This document shows, piece by piece, positions 1 through 5,548 of a stretch of 8,877 bases of DNA (position 1 is the first letter of the stretch; every line of letters begins with the position of its first letter). This DNA is from Nitrososphaera sp. UBA217 (lineage in GTDB: Archaea > Thermoproteota > Nitrososphaeria > Nitrososphaerales > Nitrososphaeraceae): NCBI GenBank assembly GCA_002501845.1, contig DAOL01000062.1:1-8877 (forward strand), given 5' to 3'. Under the pieces are notes generated by a model, which searched no databases, was not told where the DNA came from, and was given only the letters and a program-made list of their open reading frames with translations. Made by a program: the position numbers and the translations under genes.

Positions 1-1118
1 CCCGAGTCTTTGACTACTTTGACATGAACATTGAACGTAGTTCCATTGACATCAACCGGGACACTCAGTATAGCCCTAGGGAGCACGTAGCGCTCTACTT
101 CCTGTACTCTGGCTCCAAGTGTCCCTGACTCGCTGAACAGCACCTCAAGCACGTTGTTAAGCTCGGCATTTTCCGATATAATCCTAATGAGGTACGCCGG
201 CCGACTTTTTTTGGTCGTACCTGGAATGATCATCACGTCCTTGGCAACTTCTGCCAATCGCTCGACAAGGTTGCCCACAAGCTCGCCCGACGCGTCGTCG
301 ATGTTTGTTTCAACGATGCACACCGTGTCCTTGGCAGCTTCGGCGACGATGCTTGACGAGCCTAGGACCACACGAACGACGTTGGCAAACCCTTCAAATT
401 TTTTCGTGCCAGCGCCATAGCCTATTTTTTCCGGAGCAATGCTGGGATAATAGTTGACGCTGCCAGAAGCTAGATTGACCAGCATGGCCGCCCCTGTAGG
501 AGTAGTCAATTCATCTTCGGCCTGCCCGCCCAAAAGCACGAATTGTCTGTTCTTAAGAATTTCAAGGATCGCACTTGCCGGGTTCTGAACTGTCCCGTGG
601 GAAAACTTTAGCAACCCTCCTCCGACTGCCACCTTTGTGGAATATATCCTGCCATCAAACAGTTTCAGATCCTGTATAGCCGTAGCGCACCCCACAAAGT
701 CTGCAAGGGTGTCGATGCTTGATGCTTCATGAAGGTGCACGTCGTCGAAATTTTCACCATGGATGGTGGCCTCTGCCAAGATTATTGTCTTGAGGGATTC
801 GAGTGCAAAAGTCTTGGCCCTCTGCTCAAGCCCTAGCGAGTCGCAACAGCGCGCAAGCGAGTGGTGCATCTCTACCCCCTTGCGCTCGTGCAAGGCATCG
901 GTGTATTTCATTTGCATCTGCGTAGCTACAAGGCCGTGCGATATCACCTTGGCAAAATCTACTTTGGCTATCTTGCTTCCTTTCAGAAAGTTCTGGCATG
1001 CAAAGATCGCGTCGATAACTTTGCCTTTGTTGGCCCCAGCGTCCACTAGGCTTGACATAAGCATGTCGCCTGCAATTCCTGCTACTTGGCTGTCTATTAC
1101 AGCAACCTTTGCTGCCAT
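1..1118 (-). CDS. larC: LarC, nickel-pincer cofactor nickel-insertion protein (partial, C-terminus off window)
   Basis: LarC inserts nickel into the dithio-pyridinium nucleotide in a CTP-dependent step, the last step of nickel-pincer nucleotide (NPN) synthesis, in the cytoplasm. Translating the minus strand from ATG at 1118 gives 372 codons without a stop up to the window edge. Family motifs appear in order: GIAGDM (residues 14-19), HLHEASSIDTLADFVG (128-143), a GGG...HG stretch (166-175), ELTTPTGAA (203-211), KIGYGAG (231-237), ETNIDD (270-275), KKSRP (303-307) and SGTLGARV (331-338). Both the N-terminal (LarC1-like) and C-terminal (LarC2-like) halves lie in one uninterrupted frame. In Lactobacillus plantarum they are joined by programmed frameshifting. 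No histidine-rich linker is seen between the halves. Perhaps 30-40 residues are missing, judging from usual family length. The gene lies 41 nt downstream of the His-rich membrane protein gene and has its own TATA box. Identification is firm; the physiological client in this organism is unknown. Confidence 0.93.
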   Translation of the reverse strand, partial: MAAKVAVIDSQVAGIAGDMLMSSLVDAGANKGKVIDAIFACQNFLKGSKIAKVDFAKVISHGLVATQMQMKYTDALHERKGVEMHHSLARCCDSLGLEQRAKTFALESLKTIILAEATIHGENFDDVHLHEASSIDTLADFVGCATAIQDLKLFDGRIYSTKVAVGGGLLKFSHGTVQNPASAILEILKNRQFVLLGGQAEDELTTPTGAAMLVNLASGSVNYYPSIAPEKIGYGAGTKKFEGFANVVRVVLGSSSIVAEAAKDTVCIVETNIDDASGELVGNLVERLAEVAKDVMIIPGTTKKSRPAYLIRIISENAELNNVLEVLFSESGTLGARVQEVERYVLPRAILSVPVDVNGTTFNVHVKVVKDS

Positions 1119-1140
1119 TCCCACGTTAGTTGCTGTCCTG

Positions 1141-1150
1141 CTTTATATCA
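1141..1150 (-). promoter_or_regulatory. Candidate TATA box for larC (leaderless transcript)
   Basis: On the minus strand the sequence reads TGATATAAAG, centred about 27 nt upstream of the larC ATG (1118). That is the archaeal TATA-to-start spacing, so transcription would begin at or within a few bases of the ATG. No Shine-Dalgarno-like sequence lies between. The box falls in the 41-nt gap after the upstream gene, so larC may be transcribed independently of it as well as by read-through. Confidence 0.5.
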
Positions 1151-1159
1151 CGTTTCCCT

Positions 1160-1723
1160 TTATGCCGGGACGGTAAATTTATAGCCTTTTGGAATATCAG
1201 CAGGAGGCTTGCCAAACGCAAGAACAATTTCTTCGAGTGATTTCAGCTGTACACCTCTATAGTCACCCCGGAATGGCTCGCCGTTAACATATGCTGTAGC
1301 ATTCTTATTCGATACAGAACTGAGCAATCCACTCGAGTCCCGAGTTTGATTCCATATGTCAAGGAACTGTCCTAGAGTGAATTCTTTGCTCTGGGGTGCT
1401 TCTATGTGTACGAGACCTGCGGTGTCATGCGTGTGAAGCCAGTAAAGACATGAAGGGGAAGAGAGTATTCCAATACTGGCAGGAATTTCTTGCTTCTGGC
1501 CATCTACAAATACGTCAAGGTGCGAGTGGACGTGGTAATTGAGCTGCTCTGCTCTGTGGCATTCAACTCCGCTTATTGCCATCACGGGTGCAGGCTGGTA
1601 CAAAACGGCTCCGGCAGTGCCGGCTGCTGCTACTGCGATAATTATTGGTATAATAATCATCATGTATTTTTTCTTTCTGCGCCGGCCTGCGGCAAAGTAA
1701 CTGTCATCCCTTTTTTTTGACAA
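1160..1723 (-). CDS. Membrane-anchored His-rich extracytoplasmic protein, function unknown
   Basis: A 187-residue protein. A basic cytosolic N-terminus (RRRKKK, residues 14-19) precedes one hydrophobic segment (about 21-42), which predicts an anchored domain outside the cell. That domain has two histidine clusters, HVHSH (64-68) and HTH (97-99), plus H106, and a cysteine pair (C55, C92) that could form a disulfide. The motif HSHLDVFVDG followed by CLYWLHTHD...LVHIEAP resembles uncharacterised secreted or anchored proteins I recall from actinobacteria and thaumarchaea. I know of no assigned function. Metal binding is inferred from the histidines. The start is TTG at 1723: an in-frame TGA lies just upstream, and the first in-frame ATG (residue 21) would remove the positive-inside N-terminus. 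An A8 run follows the start codon directly. The gene lies upstream of larC on the same strand, so a role around nickel is possible but unproven. Confidence 0.82.
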   Translation of the reverse strand: MSKKRDDSYFAAGRRRKKKYMMIIIPIIIAVAAAGTAGAVLYQPAPVMAISGVECHRAEQLNYHVHSHLDVFVDGQKQEIPASIGILSSPSCLYWLHTHDTAGLVHIEAPQSKEFTLGQFLDIWNQTRDSSGLLSSVSNKNATAYVNGEPFRGDYRGVQLKSLEEIVLAFGKPPADIPKGYKFTVPA

Positions 1724-1750
1724 TTTGCCCTTGACTTGATATGTCGCTCA

Positions 1751-1758
1751 ATTTAAAT
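1751..1758 (-). promoter_or_regulatory. Candidate TATA box for the His-rich protein gene
   Basis: The palindromic element ATTTAAAT is centred about 31 nt upstream of the TTG start at 1723. Initiation near 1729 would give a leader of only a few bases. The stronger TTATATAA at 1781-1788 is also palindromic and could serve this gene with a leader of about 35-40 nt, so the assignment is uncertain. Confidence 0.4.
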
Positions 1759-1779
1759 CTGATCCGCCTCCAATCACAA

Positions 1780-1789
1780 TTTATATAAG
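1780..1789 (+). promoter_or_regulatory. TATA box for malate dehydrogenase (near-leaderless transcript)
   Basis: TTTATATAAG is a near-perfect archaeal TATA box centred 31-32 nt before the mdh ATG (1816). Transcription should start about 1807-1811, giving a leader of fewer than 10 nt. No Shine-Dalgarno sequence is present before the ATG, which agrees with leaderless translation. The core TTATATAA (1781-1788) is a perfect palindrome, so direction would be set by the BRE and other flanking sequence. Confidence 0.6.
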
Positions 1790-1815
1790 CAATCCAGTCG
1801 GTTGCAACCTCGAAT

Positions 1816-2733
1816 ATGACAATTACGATAATCGGATCTGGCAAGGTTGGCGCCTCGGCAGCTCTGAATTGTGGACTGCGGGAGCTTGACAGGGACATAT
1901 TGCTTCTAGACATCGTGCAAGGCCTGCCTCAAGGAGAGGCGATGGACATCAACCACCAGCTCTCGGAGAGGGGCTCTGATGCAGTTGCAAGGGGCTCAAA
2001 CAACTATGAAGAAATGAGGGATTCCGACTATGTCGTACTTGTAGCCGGCGTCGGCAGAAAGCCGGGCATGACAAGGATGGATCTGCTCAAGACAAACGCC
2101 GGCATTGTCAAGGATGTTGCAAGTAAGATTGCATCGTATGCCAAAGACGCTACTATTGTTGTTGTGACAAACCCCCTCGATCCTATGACGTACCTTGCAC
2201 TCAAGACAATTGGGACGAAGAGGAACAAGGTAATGGGTATGGGTGGCATGCTGGACCTTTCAAGGTTCAAGAGCTTTATCCGGGATGCTACAAAGATTTC
2301 GCGCGATTCAATCCAGGCGATGGTGATAGGGGAGCACGGCGAAAACATGTTGCCCCTGACAAGGTGTTCTTCGATAGGCGGAATTCCATTGCATGAATTC
2401 ATCTCGAAGGACATGGCCATGAAAATATTTGAAAAAACAAGAAAGGTAGCGGCCGAAGTGATTGCACTCAAGGGCGCGACAGTGTACGCGCCGGGCAACG
2501 CGGTCGCGACGATGCTCGAATCAGCCATTCGTGACAAGAAGCTGGTAATACCAGTGTCGGCGCTACTTGAAGGTGAGTACGGCGTTTCGGATCTATGCAT
2601 AGGCGTTCCTGCAGTCATTGGCGCAGGCGGCGTAGAGCGAGTGATCGAGCTCAAGCTGGACAGCTTTGAGCAGGACATTTTTGACAAGGGCGTTGCAAGC
2701 GTGAAGGAAGCAATCAAGGCACTTCCTCTTTAA
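1816..2733 (+). CDS. mdh: Malate dehydrogenase, LDH-like type, NAD-dependent
   Basis: Catalyses reversible NAD(H)-linked interconversion of malate and oxaloacetate in the cytoplasm, a step of the TCA cycle. The 305-residue length is normal for LDH-like MDHs. Visible elements are: the dinucleotide-binding GSGKVG (7-12); D32 at the end of the second strand, which favours NAD over NADP; R81 and R87 in GRKPGMTR, the mobile-loop substrate arginines (R81 at the specificity position, arginine in MDH and glutamine in LDH); TNP with N119; D147 and R150 in LDLSR; and the catalytic histidine H174 in GEHGENMLPL. All catalytic residues are present. D147 and H174 form the proton-relay pair, and R150 binds the substrate carboxylate. 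The gene is transcribed divergently from the His-rich protein gene from a strong TATA box, and larB follows after 39 nt. Strict malate specificity is inferred from R81; activity on other 2-oxoacids is not excluded. Confidence 0.93.
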   Translation: MTITIIGSGKVGASAALNCGLRELDRDILLLDIVQGLPQGEAMDINHQLSERGSDAVARGSNNYEEMRDSDYVVLVAGVGRKPGMTRMDLLKTNAGIVKDVASKIASYAKDATIVVVTNPLDPMTYLALKTIGTKRNKVMGMGGMLDLSRFKSFIRDATKISRDSIQAMVIGEHGENMLPLTRCSSIGGIPLHEFISKDMAMKIFEKTRKVAAEVIALKGATVYAPGNAVATMLESAIRDKKLVIPVSALLEGEYGVSDLCIGVPAVIGAGGVERVIELKLDSFEQDIFDKGVASVKEAIKALPL

Positions 2734-2754
2734 ACCCTTTTATTCTCTTTTTGC
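2728..2754 (+). promoter_or_regulatory. mdh-larB junction: candidate TATA box and T-rich terminator-like tract
   Basis: The mdh stop codon (2731-2733) is followed by a pyrimidine-rich stretch with T runs at 2738-2741, 2748-2752 and nearby. This resembles an archaeal oligo-T terminator. The same stretch contains CTTTTATT (2737-2744), centred 32 nt before the larB ATG, and CTTTAAAC (2728-2735), either of which could be a TATA box. No Shine-Dalgarno sequence precedes larB, in keeping with an independent leaderless transcript. Whether mdh and larB are co-transcribed cannot be decided from sequence. Confidence 0.35.
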
Positions 2755-2772
2755 GGAATAGCTGGCTGATAG

Positions 2773-3549
2773 ATGGACTTACACACAATCTTGGACAGGT
2801 TTGCAAACGGCAGCCTCAGCCTGTCAGACGTAGAGAAAGAGATCTCTATCCACGCGATCGAAAAGATTGGAGACATTGCGAAGCTGGATGTCGGCAGGGA
2901 AATGAGGAAAGGAATGCCCGAGATAATATTTGCAGAGAACAAAGAGTATAAGGATGTGATCAAGATTGCGCTTGCAGCCATCCGGCGCAACGGGCAGACT
3001 GTCGTCAGCAGGATAAGGAAGACTGAGCTATCCCGGGTCGCAAATGCACTAAAGAAAAATGGTCTGGTGGTTGAAGTCGGAAGGAAGAGCACAACACTCC
3101 TCGCTTCCGACAAGTCATTTGGCCGGAAAATGATTGGCGCAAAGGTAGGGATAATAGCCGCCGGCACTTCGGACATCGGGGTTGCGGAGGAGGCGCGACT
3201 TGTGGCGAAAGCGATGGGCTGCGAAGCAATGGTTAGCTATGATGTCGGCATTGCCGGCATGCACAGGCTATTCCCGGCGCTAAAGGAAATGATGGCGCAA
3301 AACGTGGGCGCAATAGTTGTTGTAGCCGGGATGGAAGGCGCGCTTGCGTCCGTGGTTACGTCCATGGTTGACACACCAGTCGTGGGCGTGCCAACGTCGA
3401 TAGGCTACGGCTTTGGCGCAAACGGCATCGCTGCACTTGCATCGATGTTGCAAAGCTGCACCCTTGGCTTGGCGGTGGTCAACATCGACAACGGCGTTGG
3501 CGCCGGAGCGTACGCGGCTTCGGTTGCAAAGAGAATAACGAGGAAATGA
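2773..3549 (+). CDS. larB: LarB, pyridinium-3,5-biscarboxylic acid mononucleotide synthase
   Basis: LarB carboxylates the pyridinium ring of nicotinic acid adenine dinucleotide and cleaves off AMP, the first step of NPN synthesis, in the cytoplasm. The 258-residue protein has the family N-terminal region, with REMRKGMPEIIFAE at 42-55. A PurE/AIR-carboxylase-like domain follows from about 123: AGTSDIGVAEEA (130-141), DVGIAGMHRL (157-166), VVAGMEGALASVV (183-195), GVPTSIGYG (205-213) and VVNIDNGVGAGAYA (235-248). These separate LarB from true PurE, whose context would be purine genes. The ATG at 2773 matches the usual family N-terminus. The gene lies downstream of mdh. The partner larC lies on the other strand about 1.7 kb away, and larE, the sulfur-transfer step, is not in the window. 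Identification is firm; the NPN-dependent enzyme served is unknown. Confidence 0.93.
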   Translation: MDLHTILDRFANGSLSLSDVEKEISIHAIEKIGDIAKLDVGREMRKGMPEIIFAENKEYKDVIKIALAAIRRNGQTVVSRIRKTELSRVANALKKNGLVVEVGRKSTTLLASDKSFGRKMIGAKVGIIAAGTSDIGVAEEARLVAKAMGCEAMVSYDVGIAGMHRLFPALKEMMAQNVGAIVVVAGMEGALASVVTSMVDTPVVGVPTSIGYGFGANGIAALASMLQSCTLGLAVVNIDNGVGAGAYAASVAKRITRK

Positions 3550-3563
3550 GACAATCATAGAAC

Positions 3564-3573
3564 GTTTATAAGT
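3564..3573 (+). promoter_or_regulatory. TATA box of the uL18-uS5-uL30-uL15-secY operon
   Basis: GTTTATAAGT contains a strong TATA box (TTTATAAG, 3565-3572). Expected initiation is about 3592-3597, giving a leader of roughly 22-27 nt before the uL18 TTG. Unlike the other promoters here, there is room for a ribosome-binding site. GGTG at 3607-3610 matches the core of the archaeal Shine-Dalgarno consensus and lies 8 nt before the TTG. This marks a transcription start inside what is often a longer ribosomal operon. Confidence 0.6.
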
Positions 3574-3604
3574 GCTTTACATTTGTTGCTTCTCTAATCG
3601 TTGA

Positions 3605-3622
3605 ATGGTGGATAACTGTTGA
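3605..3622 (+). other. Possible 5-codon upstream ORF in the ribosomal operon leader
   Basis: An ATG at 3605 opens ATG GTG GAT AAC TGT TGA. The stop codon (3620-3622) overlaps the uL18 TTG start (3619-3621) as TTGA. If translated, it would bring ribosomes to the weak TTG start by coupling. It could be chance: the same bases supply the GGTG Shine-Dalgarno-like element, and so short a frame has no coding signal of its own. Confidence 0.2.
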
Positions 3623-4386
3623 CTTATGTTCATACACTAAAAAGAATTAGGGAAGATAAAACAAATTATCGCAAAAGGGCTGCGATTCTGATCGGACGGC
3701 ACTCTTTTGTGACCGTCAAGGTAAGCGACCAAAACGTCTTGACTCAAGTGCTCAAGCCGACGCCGACTGGTGACATAGTCATTGCTTCTTCGCACAGCAG
3801 GGAACTTGTCAAGCAGGGCTGGAAGGGCACTCTTAACAACCTTCCTGCGTGCTACCTCACGGGCATGCTCTTAGGCAAAAAAGCTCTGAGCAAAGGAGTA
3901 AAGAACGCCATCCTCTACATCGGCAAGGATCACTTTACCTCTAGGGTGGCCGCGTGCATGAAGGGTATAGTCGATGGCGGCGTCTCGATGCCTATTTCTG
4001 AAGAGTCTCTACCAAAGCAAGAGAGGATAACAGGCCAGCACATCGCCGAGTATGCTGGCACGTTGAAAGGGAACCAAGAAGAATACAACTCTCGCTTTTC
4101 CGCTATCTTGAAGAACGGCCTTAGCCCAGAGGATTACCCTTCCCACTTCGAAGAAATAAAAAACAGGCTTGCAGCCGGAAGGGCAGCAGAAAAGCCTGCA
4201 CCAAAGAAGGCTGAAGAAAAGGACGAAGCACCAATTCCTGCGCATAAGGAAAAGAAGAAGGAAGCATCTGCCAAGGAAAAAGTGAAGTTGCCAAAGGAGA
4301 AGAAAGAACCCAAGAAGAAAGAAGCAAAGGAAGAAAGGAGGAAGGAAAAGAAGAAGACAAAGGGAGGCAAGAGCAAGAAGAAATGA
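3619..4386 (+). CDS. rpl18: 50S ribosomal protein L18 (uL18) with long lysine-rich C-terminal tail
   Basis: uL18 binds 5S rRNA and helps assemble the central protuberance of the large subunit. Residues 1-187 are a typical archaeal uL18: KTNYRKRAAIL (14-24), the YLTGMLLGKKAL stretch (79-90) and the AILYIGKDHFTSRVAACMKG region (97-116). The protein is 255 residues, longer than the usual archaeal size near 190-200. The excess is a tail from about 188 made almost wholly of K, E, A and P, which is likely disordered and may contact rRNA. The start is TTG at 3619: an in-frame TAA lies two codons upstream, the N-terminus fits the family, and GGTG lies 8 nt before. The stop overlaps the uS5 start as ATGA. 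The tail is encoded by a nearly all-purine tract. The uL18 identity is firm; the tail's role is unknown. Confidence 0.93.
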   Translation: MTYVHTLKRIREDKTNYRKRAAILIGRHSFVTVKVSDQNVLTQVLKPTPTGDIVIASSHSRELVKQGWKGTLNNLPACYLTGMLLGKKALSKGVKNAILYIGKDHFTSRVAACMKGIVDGGVSMPISEESLPKQERITGQHIAEYAGTLKGNQEEYNSRFSAILKNGLSPEDYPSHFEEIKNRLAAGRAAEKPAPKKAEEKDEAPIPAHKEKKKEASAKEKVKLPKEKKEPKKKEAKEERRKEKKKTKGGKSKKK

Positions 4387-5006
4387 GTCGTATGTTCCAA
4401 TCCTCAAACCAGCAGCAGGTAGAATGGAAGCCTAGAACAACACTTGGAAGTATGGTGCTTGCAGGCAAAATAAACTCGATGGACCAGATCTACGAAAACG
4501 GGATGAGGATACAGGAGGCTGAGATCGTCAAACATCTCCTGCCTGATATGAAAAGCCAAGTGGTCCACGTCGGCATCGTTCAAAAGCAGACCGACGCCGG
4601 TGAGCTGACCCGCTTTAACGCTCTGGTGGCAGTCGGCAATGAGGCCGGCTGGTTTGGCATCGGTAAGGGTAAGGCTTCCCAGATGAGAGTTTCAATAGAC
4701 AAGGCTACAAATGCCTCTTATCTTAACGTCATTCCAGTGAAGCTTGGCTGCGGAAGCTGGGAGTGCAAGTGCAACCAGCTCCACTCTGTGCCATTCAAGG
4801 TGAGGGGCAAGGGAGGCAGCGTCACAATCGTAATCATTCCGGGTCCAAGGGGGCTTGGTATTGTTGCAGGCGAAAACATCAAGAATTTGTTAAAGCTGGC
4901 GGGGCTGAAGGACTCTTGGACCAAGTCCTTCGGGTCGACTAACACAATGTCGTCAACAACAAAGGCAATTTTCAATGCTCTGCGGAGCACTTACAGTGTA
5001 GGTTAA
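4383..5006 (+). CDS. rps5: 30S ribosomal protein S5 (uS5)
   Basis: uS5 lies on the small-subunit solvent side near the mRNA entry channel and contributes to decoding accuracy. At 207 residues it has the archaeal/eukaryotic length and features: WKPRTTLG (15-22), IVKHLLPD (48-55), the double-stranded RNA-binding core with VAVGNEAGWFGIGKGKA (82-98), and GCGSWECKC (122-130) with H134. That cysteine-rich signature is typical of archaeal and eukaryotic S5 and absent from bacterial S5. The C-terminal S5 fold carries PGPRGLGIV (153-161) and LAGLKDSW (172-179). The ATG overlaps the uL18 stop as ATGA, so translation is probably coupled. A GGGAGG lies 15-20 nt upstream, somewhat far for a Shine-Dalgarno site. 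uL30 begins 6 nt after its stop. Confidence 0.95.
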   Translation: MSRMFQSSNQQQVEWKPRTTLGSMVLAGKINSMDQIYENGMRIQEAEIVKHLLPDMKSQVVHVGIVQKQTDAGELTRFNALVAVGNEAGWFGIGKGKASQMRVSIDKATNASYLNVIPVKLGCGSWECKCNQLHSVPFKVRGKGGSVTIVIIPGPRGLGIVAGENIKNLLKLAGLKDSWTKSFGSTNTMSSTTKAIFNALRSTYSVG

Positions 5007-5012
5007 ACTGAC

Positions 5013-5471
5013 ATGGCATATCTCGTAGTTAGAATAAAGGGAACGGTCAACATACCACGATGGGCGCAAGCTACTCTTGGTTGCCTGAACCTTGACAAGC
5101 GCTTCCGGGCGACAGTAGTGCCGGAAAGTGAGCAGTACCTCGGTATGCTGAGGAGGGTTAAGGATGAGGTCGCATGGACAAAGGCGGACGCCGGCATTGT
5201 GAAAGAACTTCTTGAAAAGCGCGGCAGAAAGACCGGCTACAAACCTATAACGAAGTCCGACCTTCCAAAGGAGTACAAGGGCATGGACGATCTTGCAGCT
5301 GCGATAGCAGAGAACAAGGTTGCCATTACCAAGCTGGAAGGAATCAAACCTTGGTTTGCACTCAGCCCTCCAAAGGGAGGTTTCAAGAGAAAGACCAAGA
5401 CACAGTACGCACAAAACGGGGTTCTCGGAGAAGACGACGAACTGGTAGAGATCGTCAAGAGGATGCTCTAA
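5013..5471 (+). CDS. rpl30: 50S ribosomal protein L30 (uL30, long archaeal form)
   Basis: Large-subunit protein that binds 23S rRNA. Its 152 residues match the long archaeal/eukaryotic (L7-like) form, not the roughly 60-residue bacterial L30. The N-terminal MAYLVVRIKGTVNIP (1-15) is the L30 core strand, followed by TLGCLNLDKRF (21-31), then YLGMLRRVKDEVAW (42-55). The C-terminal archaeal extension includes LEGIKPWFALSPPKGGFKR (108-126). The ATG at 5013 is 6 nt past the uS5 stop, with a weak AGGT upstream. It sits in the conserved archaeal order uS5-uL30-uL15. Its stop overlaps the ATG of a possible minigene as TAATG. Confidence 0.93.
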   Translation: MAYLVVRIKGTVNIPRWAQATLGCLNLDKRFRATVVPESEQYLGMLRRVKDEVAWTKADAGIVKELLEKRGRKTGYKPITKSDLPKEYKGMDDLAAAIAENKVAITKLEGIKPWFALSPPKGGFKRKTKTQYAQNGVLGEDDELVEIVKRML

Positions 5472-5548
5472 TGCAGCAAGACTTAATTAAGGTGCAAGTG
5501 AACGTGATATCTAATTCCAGCAGCACAGTGATAATTTATGGCTACTAG
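5471..5548 (+). CDS. Possible 25-codon minigene between uL30 and uL15
   Basis: The ATG at 5471 shares its first base with the uL30 stop (TAATG), the classic geometry for termination-reinitiation. The frame encodes 25 residues (starting MQQDLIKVQV) and ends in TAG at 5546-5548, overlapping the uL15 start (5538) by 11 nt in another frame. It fills exactly the only wide gap in an otherwise tightly packed operon. I recognise no homologue, the peptide is too short for a family call, and it could be chance. If translated, it might carry ribosomes to uL15, whose ATG has no clear Shine-Dalgarno sequence. Confidence 0.2.
   Translation: MQQDLIKVQVNVISNSSSTVIIYGY

Noticed and set aside
154..1176. Plus-strand open frames (154-420, 763-1176, 861-1049)
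   Set aside because: They lie opposite larC, whose protein has clear family motifs. The plus-strand translations have no recognisable domain and are antisense shadows.
2028..2717. 229-codon minus-strand frame opposite mdh
   Set aside because: Long, but serine/threonine-rich and without domain features. It mirrors the codon pattern of mdh, which is fully conserved on the plus strand.
2728..2754. Intrinsic terminator after mdh with a hairpin
   Set aside because: Only T-rich runs are visible. I could not find a convincing inverted repeat, so it is described as terminator-like sequence and not called as a terminator.
2773..3549. PurE (AIR carboxylase) instead of LarB
   Set aside because: The C-terminal domain is PurE-like, but the N-terminal extension and the GMEGALASVV and NIDNGVGAG motifs are those of LarB, and larC is close by.
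4301..4385. Possible tandem repeat array in the AAG/GAA-rich region
   Set aside because: Low complexity, but no constant repeat unit; it is explained by Lys/Glu codons of the uL18 tail.
4009..4468. Three overlapping minus-strand frames rich in Leu, Phe and Ser
   Set aside because: They are the reverse complement of the purine-rich uL18 tail. Polypyrimidine DNA lacks stop codons and yields hydrophobic-looking artefacts.
4718..5458. Minus-strand frames across uS5 and uL30 (4718-4990, 4953-5414, 5003-5197, 5237-5458)
   Set aside because: Antisense to well-conserved ribosomal protein genes, with no promoter or family features.
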